Assembly: GCA_033557835.1 (NCBI GenBank) | Contig: JAWQRO010000483.1 | Location: forward strand, 1-38,163 | Direction of reading: 5' to 3' | DNA: 38,163 nucleotides | From: Helochares maculicollis | Taxonomy: Eukaryota > Arthropoda > Insecta > Coleoptera > Hydrophilidae | Shown: positions 21,301-29,600 of the stretch, in pieces | How positions within the stretch are numbered: the stretch's first letter is position 1 | Layout: each line of letters begins with the position of its first letter | Translations under genes and position numbers: made by a program | Notes under the pieces: model-generated | Seen by the model: only the letters and a program-made list of their open reading frames with translations | Database searches by the model: none | What the model was told of the DNA's origin: nothing

Positions 21301-24150
21301 AAAAGGTTCTTACATCTATTCCTGTTACGTGATTTTAACTTGACAATTCTCTGTGTGTCAGTAATTCACTACTTATCGAACCAAGTGTAATGTACATTTT
21401 AAAATACTCAGTTGGACCTAAGATGTCAGTGAATATGGAATGACAACGTTTAGTTCAAATTTCTTTATTACAAGTCATTTTTAATTTCCGAATCATAAAT
21501 AACCCTAGAACTACGTTTATTTCTTGCTGGTTTTTTTTTCACATAATAGCAAGCCCAGATAACTAAATACGAAACAAGTATCATTTATAATACTTTTTGC
21601 GAATAAATTATAAAATAGTGGATCAAATTTTTGTTGTAAAAAAGACATTTTATAAACTTATATTATATCATTAAATATGTTCTGCAGTCGAAGAGCGACA
21701 AATCAAAGGAAAAACAAATCACATGCGGCTTGTGAGACGCAATTTGCCTAGGCCTGGTGGTAGCTGTAAATTTCATGTGTTACGCAATTAATTTTTAAAT
21801 CATCTTATGAATCAAATTGACTCACAACTGTAAAAACGAGACCAATAATGTGAAATGATACACTTTTATTCAGGGAAAAGGAATTGACATTTACACATAT
21901 TTTATTACATAACTAAAAAATCAAGATATGTTCTATCAAAAATATTATATTTCAGTTTTATTTATATACTTTAATCAATCGTTTAATCAGTCTGCGTCTG
22001 CAAATCTAATGTTAAGAAATACAAACACTTTAAAATATAATATCAAAGCATTACAAAATCATGAAACAGTATCAAATTACATTCTTGAACTTTTAAACAC
22101 ATTGAATCCTGCATAAATCTTAAGTAATCAAAAGTTGATAAGGTTAACAGGTACTTCTAGTGGTCCTATTGACAAAATTCATTAAGTCAACTGTTTAAGA
22201 AAAACTTAAATTATTTAGCTAAATATGTTCTGCATTCGAGGAGCGATAAATCAAAGGAGTAACAAAATTGGTGAACAGCTGTTTATAAAGCAGGCATTGC
22301 CCTAAAATTTATCGTCTCAATGGCACCTTCAACCATTTGTTTACAAAGACAACACAAATTAGCGAACTTAATTAATTAAATCACACATGCAGTGTTCATT
22401 AGAATATTCTGTACATGCCAATAATATTATCTTATCACACTGACATCTTATCATAGCAATTCTAGCAAATTGACAAATAGAAGAGATAAATGTATTTGAC
22501 AACTATTTTGATTTTTTGAAAGAAGTGTTCAGCAAAGGATGCCTCGAATTTGCTTATTACTACCACAAACCAATTTAAAAATGTCCTGAAATACTTGAAC
22601 CACTGGAAAATCTGTTTTGCAAAAAAAATGAAATGATATTTTAAAGTTGTCTAAATGTGAGATTTAACACCAAAATGCGTACATGTTCTTTTTCAGCCGA
22701 CAAACCTCCTCAGCAAAGGTTGAACGCCCCTGGACCCCCCTCAGTGTCCGGATTAACCCCAGCGCCAGGTGTCAGTCCACAGACAGGATCTGGGGGCGGG
22801 TCAGATCCACTAAAGACAGACCTCTTTCCAACGCCCAGTCCACACATGATGGACGTGCCAAGGTTCCCAGGAAATACCGGTTCACCAGGCTCAAAAATGG
22901 GCGGCACCTTCGTGAATGTTTCCCCGTCGGGGAAACCGAGCTCCTTGGATATCCCAAATTATGGATGTGCTCGAGGTGAAAATGTTCCTCTTAATCCAAA
23001 TTGTACAAGTACAATGGCGGGTAACCCCAAAGTGTCACATTTTGATCCAATTTCGTCTTTAGCCCAGATGAGCCAGCAGTTAACTAATAGCGTGACAAGT
23101 TCCTTAAACGGCCAAGGTAACCAGGGCGCTGGTATCATGAACTTTAGTTCACCTTCTATGCATATGATGGACATGGGCAGTTGTCACGGATTGGGTGAGC
23201 TGGACCAGAATTCTGGAAACATGATGGGGATGCCGATGCAAGGTCCTCCTCATGGATTCCACCCCAATTCACCAATGGCTCCGATTCGCTCTCTGTCTCC
23301 TAAACTGCAAGGTGCCTTTCCTAACCACATGCCCATGCCTCGGATGATGGGACGTCCGCCAGGAGCAAATCCCTATAATGGTGCAAATGTACAGGTGAAA
23401 CCCAACGCACCCAATACAATACAGTATCTTCCGGCTAAGCCACAGGTTGGTGCAGCACCGGGCCCGAGAGGCCCTCCTAGTCTCGATTTTTTGCAACGTT
23501 TTGCAAACCCATTATCAAACATGGACTCTAAAATGCCCAGTCAAAACCTGCAATATTTCCCAGGCTGCGGTCCCAACAATGGGCCCATGCAAGGGCCTGG
23601 AGGCCCCATGCCGCCACACATGGCACATATGGACGGTTCGATGCCTCCTGATGGCCCTATCGGTCCAATGATGGGCGGACTGGGCAATGGAGGTGGACCG
23701 ATGATGGGCGGCAACATGAACATGCCAGGTGGTATGATGTCGATGATGCGAGGTCCGTTAAGACCTCCTCCCGGAATGATGAGAATGCCTCACATGGGTT
23801 TCAATGGGCCGAACGGAGGTGGACCCGACGGAATGTTCAATCCAGGTCCGAATATGCCGAATCCTAATGCACAAATGTTCGTCGGCGGTCCACCAAAAGG
23901 AAGCCCTATGGGTATGGGAGCCCCCGATGCGACGCAACCCTTACCTCCCTCCATAGGGCAGAATAATAGTTTTAAAAATTCTCCGTTTGTGGGACCGACC
24001 ACGTCCGACCCAAACTACGCTCAGCAATTTCATAATTTTCAACAACAGCTCTATGCTACAAGCACCCGGAGTCAAATGGGAACGCAAGCGATGGGTCCTG
24101 GCCCTGGACCGCCGCACACGCAACAACCTCCCTATTTTAATCCTAAATAA
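10759..24150 (+). CDS. lgs: BCL9/Legless, Wnt co-activator adaptor (4 coding exons, 1146 aa)
   Basis: Join of 10759-12319, 15092-15329, 15404-15591 and 22697-24150; intron phases 1, 2, 1; every junction is GT/AG and in frame. BCL9/Legless bridges nuclear beta-catenin/Armadillo to the PHD finger of Pygopus in Wnt target transcription. HD1 (Pygopus binding) is at about 147-178 (IFVFSTLLANSGADEVLQG). HD2 (beta-catenin-binding helix) is at about 298-326 (LTPQQRQHREVQLATLKKMQ, then MLFP). HD3 is at about 364-382 (MEWQKLQTQFYEDR), followed by GPPPPYHQTP. Later blocks: LMPVPSPQQIQYLN (about 561-574), FDPISSLAQMSQQLT (778-792), NTIQYLPA (902-909), SLDFLQRF (924-931) and PSQNLQYFPG (943-952). The C-terminus is rich in Met, Gly and Pro. 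The ATG is the first after an in-frame TGA at 10738. Introns are full of transposon relics, but no exon is damaged. Confidence 0.95.
12545..13040. repeat. Diverged two-copy tandem repeat, period about 317 bp
   Basis: The run GAAACTAATAATAA followed by ATAAATGAAAACTAAAGATA appears near 12639 and again near 12956, each followed by a CCTAAAAGTAGG block. Substitutions and indels are frequent, so the duplication is old. Confidence 0.6.
14335..14515 (-). repeat. Family A internal fragment, minus orientation
   Basis: Reverse complement of the AACCGGAAGTGGGAC block followed by the ACAAAAATG and TTAAAAATG blocks in family order. No ends are present. It sits in lgs intron 1. Confidence 0.55.
14570..14668 (+). 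repeat. Family A right-end fragment
   Basis: Ends GTATAGGTATGGGAAAGTTG, then AATGAAGATACTCCAGA. This matches the family's right end with several changes, in opposite orientation to the fragment just upstream. Confidence 0.5.
15092..15329 (+). CDS. lgs: lgs coding exon 2
   Basis: 238 nt, phase 1 in (TTTTGCAG|ATGGAATG) and phase 2 out (CCACC|GTAAGT). It holds the block LMPVPSPQQIQYLN, then FEGQELIIQKQPN, which resembles conserved sequence in other BCL9/Legless proteins. The ATG at the exon start is internal and not an initiation codon in this model. Confidence 0.92.
15404..15591 (+). CDS. lgs: lgs coding exon 3
   Basis: 188 nt after a 74-bp intron; the acceptor is TTTTTTCGTTAG and the donor is TCTA|GTAAGT. 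It is open in the joined frame: SGPNTPTSVDVGPRFPPTPG, then FQIPSPHTPSAPS, a Pro/Ser/Thr-rich linker. The other two frames are shorter or broken, which supports the joins. Confidence 0.9.
15592..17355 (+). other. lgs intron 3, left part
   Basis: 1.76 kb of AT-rich intron upstream of a mariner insertion. No ORF, RNA gene or terminal repeat was recognised. A slightly GC-richer patch at about 16380-16500 could not be assigned. Confidence 0.6.
17356..18635 (+). mobile_element. Full-length mariner with both terminal repeats, coding region decayed
   Basis: The ends are GGGTTGTCACATAAGTTCG at 17358 and, inverted, GGGCGGTCACATAAGTTCA at 18633. TA dinucleotides are available at both flanks (about 17354-17355 and 18636-18637). 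The length of about 1280 bp is normal for mariner. Coding pieces follow in order: MEDQNEHFRSIMLYYF, ITGDEKWILYNNVVHRRSW, MLCIW, FHHDNARPHTP, HRPYNPDIAPSGYYLF, then GIMPLPEHWARVI. Several stops and frameshifts interrupt them, and the third catalytic Asp of the DD34D triad reads Gly (APSG). I cannot fix the subfamily; it looks mellifera/irritans-like. Confidence 0.9.
18636..18832 (+). other. lgs intron 3 gap
   Basis: Short unassigned intron sequence between the mariner and a family A fragment. Confidence 0.5.
18833..18990 (+). repeat. Family A left-part fragment
   Basis: TACTACCGAAAGTATGCTA is a decayed form of the left-end palindrome. It is followed by GTGATCATGAAA, GATATTTTGACAG and TTTGTGTGTTTATGTGTAAAC in family order. 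It lies inside lgs intron 3. Confidence 0.6.
19070..19270 (-). pseudogene. Tc1/mariner-type transposase, C-terminal fragment
   Basis: On the minus strand: LALCDFWLIPKFKESLRYDS, then LEEIQAES, then DFSNYVKDWKKMLAEVF. The CDFWLxPKxKE and FxxxxxDWKK arrangement is the end of a mariner-type transposase of a different lineage from its neighbours. The catalytic part upstream (19270-19410) is unreadable. Confidence 0.65.
19570..20570 (+). pseudogene. Mariner transposase relic in lgs intron 3
   Basis: The N-terminal half reads ILCEFQQGRNATEACRNL and TCMRWFEKFRKGDFDL, with GRPS followed by a stop. Then come IGDAT with a stop where Trp is expected, MLCIW, GPMHYELLKPNRRLNSEEYC, NIILHHDNVRPRAAL, and HPPYSPDLAPSNFHLFFSLQ. 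The order fits a DD34D mariner. The third catalytic Asp reads Asn (APSN). Several frameshifts are present. No terminal repeats were identified. Confidence 0.82.
20600..20765 (+). pseudogene. Fragment of a second mariner-type transposase
   Basis: KSKSKIKASSNSK, then after a +1 shift VMLTVFLDYHGLLHYKFLPS and GQYVN. This is the middle of a mariner transposase, from a different subfamily than the relic just upstream, because it repeats a section that relic already contains (MLCIW through ELLKPN). Confidence 0.65.
20766..22696 (+). other. lgs intron 3, right part
   Basis: 1.93 kb of AT-rich intron ending TTCTTTTTCAG. The words AAATATGTTCTGCAGTCGA and AAATATGTTCTGCATTCGA, each with about 25 bp of similar downstream sequence (GAGCGA, AAATCAAAGGA), occur at 21675 and 22223. 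This is a dispersed direct repeat about 548 bp apart. No gene was seen. Confidence 0.55.
22697..24150 (+). CDS. lgs: lgs coding exon 4 (terminal)
   Basis: 1454 nt from TTTTTCAG|CCGACAAA to TAA at 24148-24150, encoding residues 663-1146. It contains FDPISSLAQMSQQLT, NTIQYLPA, SLDFLQRF and PSQNLQYFPG, and then a long Met/Gly/Pro-rich tail typical of BCL9-family C-termini, which are linked to transcriptional activation. GC content is far above the surrounding introns. Confidence 0.94.
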
Positions 24151-24401
24151 CAACTGTGGTGCTGAGTGTTACAGAGTTTTGTTTTATTTTTGATATTACT
24201 GATGATGTAACCTGGCAATAAGAATGTGAGGTTCATTTTGTATATTCTCGTCTGTTCGCATCGAATTCAAGTGCAGTTATGGGTTGACATCCACTGATCA
24301 TGTACAAAGCTGCCTGCCCTCGAGGGCCACTCACCTGAATACTTATGCTATTCTGGAATTGTATATTTGCCATAATCTAGAAAGACAATTTAGTTATATT
24401 C

Positions 24402-24421
24402 ATTATTATTATTATTATTAT
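24402..24421. repeat. (ATT)n microsatellite
   Basis: About seven uninterrupted ATT units within the lgs 3' UTR. Confidence 0.9.
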
Positions 24422-24530
24422 TTTGGAATTATGTTTTAGTGTTGGAAGCAGTTCCAATTAAAGGTTTCACTATTGCTCATATTAATTTTATTTCCCTCTG
24501 TTAATCATTGTAATTTTATCAGTATACATA

Positions 24531-24547
24531 AATAAAATAACAATAAA
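24531..24547 (+). terminator. lgs polyadenylation signals
   Basis: Two AATAAA hexamers, at 24531-24536 and 24542-24547, are followed by T/GT-rich sequence (TTTGTGGTCTTTATTTT), the usual arrangement of a cleavage and polyadenylation site. Confidence 0.65.
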
Positions 24548-24550
24548 TTC

Positions 24551-26582
24551 TATTATTATATTTGTGGTCTTTATTTTCCTTACCCTTTTCTGTTACGTCT
24601 CTCGTATCCTACTTTCCGTCCTACTGCAATACCGTCCATCTTCCAGTTGTAGTTGCTTCAGATTATTAACACACGGACATTTTGCTTAAAACAACTTTTA
24701 CGGTTTTGTATGATGAATCAGTTATCAACTTACTGTGTCATCAACATATTAAGGGTGGCGTTTTGGCAAAATAGTACTAACTTAACCATGAAGCTCATAC
24801 AGCACGGGTAGGAAAATTGTCACGAAGTTTTATATTTTTCTGTAATTGACTCAAAGGTGGTGTTTTAATGGATTTGCCTTACATTTGTTTGAACTTTAAA
24901 ATGGTGGTCAAAAAACTTTGACCTGATAGATTTTGATGATATTTTGGAATCGCTTTATGTCATAGGTTGAATGTTATTGCTAACAGTTTCTTGCGTATAT
25001 TTAAAACAGCTGAAGTCATAAAAAATAAATAAAAACTGGAGAGGAATAAAGAAAGCAGGTAAGACTAACAAAAATAATAGCACAATTTTGAGAGGCAAGA
25101 TAAGCTGCATATGCTTGCTCAGATTTTAGTGCAGTCAAGTTGAAGCATTTAATTTACTGTTTACGACTATGCTAAATTGCGAGACAAAAGAAGTAGTGCA
25201 TGTTTGCTCGGTTTTCAATTTAAGTCGAATTGTTAAAGATAATACCAGCTATTAAAATATTTAATTATTACAACTAACACACGTCAAAATTAAACAAATT
25301 ATGCACTTTATTAGTAAAATGAAGTGTCTTAAATATATACTTAAAGTTCATGAAATAGTACAATTTGTTTTCAATTTTACTTGGATTTATTTTAACAGAA
25401 TGACGACATGGGAGCCACCCCAGCGCATCAGGGCTGGCGAAGTCACATTATTTGAGTGTCCTGTCGATATGTAAACATAAATTAAAACTTAAGAATAGAA
25501 AAAATATAATTTACACATGACAACTTTAATCAAAAGTGCGGCTTACATTCAATGATTGGTTTGTTGATATACAAGCAAATATTTTGCTCACTAAATTGGA
25601 GGAATACAATCAGCAATAGTCTATTATTTTGTACACACGAATTTATACACAGTAAATATGGATTGGTTTGCAGTATTAGATATAATTAACTTTCCTGCAG
25701 GGGAGGAAGATAATTTAAAGTGATATTTTTTATGTTCTGTCTGGTAAAGGGACACAGAAAATTAACGGATTGCATTGATACGTGATTGAAATGGTTGTTT
25801 ATATCCAATAAATTTGTCCATTTAAACTTCCCTGTTCATATTTCTTAAAGTATGTTTTACGTTCATAAACCAATTTCACCTTATGATTTAGATGGAAACA
25901 TGTTTTAAATGTGACGCTATATTTTTTGCAAAAATAGAGGTGTTGTTGCGTCTGCAAAATGCTCTTTAACCCTGCATGGCCTATCGCAGCCATTAAAAAA
26001 ATGTCAGTAGCCGCAAGTTAGCAACATTTTCAAAATTCTTATTTAAACATGGAAAACAGCAGATCATGTTCAAATGATCGTTCTAAACCTGAGATTCACT
26101 AATTAGAAGCGGACATTATATTCTGGATGGAAACATTCGTTTTAAGCCGCAAATGTATAGTGCAACTGCTATTTTTGGTAAAAATCTCTGCCCGTGATAA
26201 ATAATGGGATTTTGGATGCCAGTCCAGCAAATAACAATAAAATTCAACCGAAGGAACAGGTTGACATTTGAAAATTACTGGATACTGAGATGTTCAGGCG
26301 AGTCTCCAAAAAATCACTACTTGGTTGCAAACTCACCGCTGTTTTAACAGAGGGCGCAGGTGGAGGTTTTTAAAATTCATTTTAATTCGCCTATTTTGCG
26401 TTATAACCTAAAAAATCAGTGGCAACTCTCAATTAATGCCCTCGGAGTTCTTCAAATAAATACGTACGTCATGATAACTCGTGAATTTATTGCTTCCGCG
26501 CTGATATAATTCGTTTGAGCTTAATTAAATTAGCCAAGTAATAAAGTTTTCGCCTCCAAAAGCTCTCTAGTGATTTGCAACC
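24551..26582. other. Intergenic region between lgs and TfIIA-L
   Basis: 2 kb of AT-rich DNA without recognised transposons. Two points stand out: a donor-like CAG|GTAAGA at 25058/25059 paired with an acceptor-like TTTTAACAG ending at 25398, and a GC-rich word AGAGGGCGC at 26349. The last 60 bp before 26583 should hold the TfIIA-L start site, but no core promoter motif is convincing. Confidence 0.5.
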
Positions 26583-26600
26583 ATGAACCGCATGTCTGTG
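26583..26600 (+). CDS. TfIIA-L: TfIIA-L coding exon 1 (18 nt)
   Basis: ATGAACCGCATGTCTGTG followed by GTAAGT, coding for MNRMSV. Joined to exon 2 it gives MNRMSVLKLYHEV, which lines up with the N-terminus of insect TFIIA-L. It is too short to stand out as an open frame, so the call depends on the join. Confidence 0.85.
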
Positions 26601-29600
26601 GTAAGTCGCTATTTTGTCTATTAAAATCTATTTATTTCCTAATTGTTTCTTGGTTTTAGCTTAAGTTGTACCATGAGGTCATGGAAGATGTTGTTAATAA
26701 CGCCAGGGAAATGTTCGCTGATGAGGGAGTTGACGACCAAGTCCTCCAGGAATTGAAGCACAACTGGGAACAAAAGTTGCTTGCCTCTAAGGCTGTGAGT
26801 AACAAAACTGATGTGGACAGGCAAAGTAAGTGCGTGATTTCTATTAGAACGTGTTTTTTTGTTTAGAATTTAGTTATGCTTGCTTGTTAAGGGTAAAACT
26901 TGGTTAAAAGGCGTTGTTATGATTGTGTTTTTTTTTACATTTGGCGGGCTTAGTTTAAATTTGAAATAGTTCTAATCTCCAACTGTTTATTTATGGCTTA
27001 GTAAAATGTTTAGAACAAGGCAATAAACTTTGCTATAACTTTCTACAAAGTGAAATAAGTTGAGAATTTATATTTTTCAAAATATAGTTAGTAATAATCT
27101 TAAAAATGCAGTCTCCAGGTATTGTGTTGTTAAGACACCTTGAATCCAATTTGACTATTTTTGGCAGGCCGTGTTTGTGCAAATTTGTTTGATTAGATGT
27201 ATAATTTTGCTTCCGCTCTTTTATAATAGAAGATTTTAGCGTTGTGCGGTGATTTAAATAAACAGATGTAGACGTTATCACCAAAAAGTAGTCCAGTGTA
27301 GGCCAAATTTGCTTGATAAGTTGTGACTGTTTTAAAGGCAACAAATTGAAACAATCACAAGCACTCTGTGGTGAAAGCAATTAATGCATTTGAGTGGAGC
27401 ATTAAAGGAAAAACAGCAGCAATACGATGAGAGACGGAACAAAGAGATTTTGACAATTGATAATGTTCGGCCTTATGAGTTAAAACGTGCCAGAAGCCAC
27501 TCAAATAGAATCCTTTCATCCGTCATATTTTGCATGTGGGTGAAGAGTAACCTGCGGTGACCATCTATGGCAGTATTAGTTAATGGCTCATTGTCAAAAT
27601 ACTTTCAGAAGCCCACCTGGGCCCCCTTTTTGTCATCTTTCACATAAATGATATTGGATCATATTTTCAGTTGGCACAATATATGTTATAAGCTGATGAT
27701 GTTAAAATCCTGGAGTGACTCCACTCAACATGCCTTTATACATATACTATGTATTGCCCAAGAAAACCTGTGGATATTAATAATTATATAATAAAGATCT
27801 ACGTACTATTCAAAAATGTACATCCCAGGCTGCTCAATAAGTTTTGCGGTTCGATAAGAAAGACACAATTTTATGGTTTGAAATACAGTTTATTATTCAG
27901 TATATTCTCCCTCATACACTTGTTTGAACGATATTCCAATTTATGAATTCCATCCCTGACGTGAGAATCTGGAAGGGCTGCAAAATGCACTTTCCCATGT
28001 TACGACCTCATCATTTGATGAAAAATGTTTTCCACGCATGAATTTTTTAGGTCTGGAAGTCGTAAGGAGCCAAATCCGGTGAATACGGTGGATGTTCCAA
28101 CAATTCAAACTTTAATTTATAGATTTTAGCCATTGTCAAAATGTTCTTATGACACGGTGCATTGTCCTGATGAAAAATGATTTTTTTGTTCTGCAAACCG
28201 TGTCTATTTTCACGAATTTTTCCTTTAGCAGGTCTAAAAGGTTACAATCGTGTTCTGGATTTATTGTTTTATCAGTTTGCAAGTAATCCACAAATAAAAT
28301 TCCTTTCACATCCCAAAAAGCTGATGCCAACACCTTCTTGGCCAACGTTTCGTTTCGGAGCCAAGGAACCAGGTTCATGCCAGTCTTTAGCCTCTTGTTT
28401 TGACTCACGATCACGGTGATAGTCCCAAGTCTCATCCGTAGTGATGAATCGATGCACAAAATCCACTTTAGTCTTTCGAAAACGCTCTAAATGTTGCTGA
28501 GAAAGTCGGATCCAAATGTGTTTTTGTTCCATTGTTAGCGGATGCGGCACCCATTGTGCACACAGCTTTCTGAAACCCAATACTTCAGTCAAAATATTGC
28601 TTAGACTGCCCAATGCGATGCCTACTAAAGGGCTTCTATTAAATCTCTTTCAGGCACTCGACGGATTTTCAGTACGATAACCTGTATTTTTGCTACGATT
28701 TCTGGTGCTGTTGTCGATTTGCACGTCCTTGATGGTCTTCAAGGCTTGTACGACCATGTTTAAATTCAGCAACTCATATTTCTACCATACTAATTGAAGA
28801 CGAAGAGCCCTTATGTATTTTCAGCATTCATTCATAAATTTCCTTTGGTTTTAAACATTCCAAAAATAAAAATTCAATCACAGCACGATACATGATTTTT
28901 TCATTGTAAAAAATCTGGAGTGTCTCCACTCAACATCCCCATATAAATATATGTACTACACAAATGTACATGCGATTAATAATAATAAAACTAAAACCAC
29001 TTACATATGCTTTAAAACTAAAAGTAAAAGTTTTAATATTCATTATTAACTTTAACCTCAATGTCTATATTCAACACATTAATATACTCATGAGGAATAT
29101 TCAGCTCTTTTTCAGTACAATGCTTTGTGTTTAAAAAAAATACATACTCTTAAGTAGTCTGCAATATCGAATGCTTGTAAAAACCCTTTGCGAAGGCTTG
29201 AATTTTAAAAAGTTATTTCATATTTAAAGGAAGGGCCCAATTTTAGAATATAAATTCATAACTAAAATAAAATTTATGATGTCCTATGAAGTCCTACTTC
29301 CTCATTCCAAATTTACACGGAATTATTTGTTATTGCTATATTTTCCATGTTTAGCATTTTTGTAAATATTTTTATTCTAAAGCCTACTAAAATTGGAGTT
29401 TTCAAAATTATAAAAATAGCACTTCTGGTGCTCGGATCATGTTAAAAATGTTTATCTGTGAGTTTTTTGTGATATTCAAAACGTGGAGATCCGTCAAAAG
29501 ACCGAGGTCGAATTTTTTCACGATCCAAATACCTTCCCTTTACTATACTTTGTATAGTACTACTGTGACATGTCGATACAAAGTGGTTTGTAAACAAAGA

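Larger units (their letters stand above)
24151..24550 (+). other. lgs: lgs 3' UTR
   Basis: Non-coding sequence between the stop and clustered AATAAA signals. It includes a short (ATT)n run at 24402-24421. The true cleavage site cannot be read from sequence. Confidence 0.6.

Noticed and set aside
21084..21520. Two piggyBac-like words (TTAACACTAGATTTACG at 21084 and ACCCTAGAACTACG at 21502)
   Set aside because: They are in the same orientation, differ from each other, and no inverted partner with TTAA was found.
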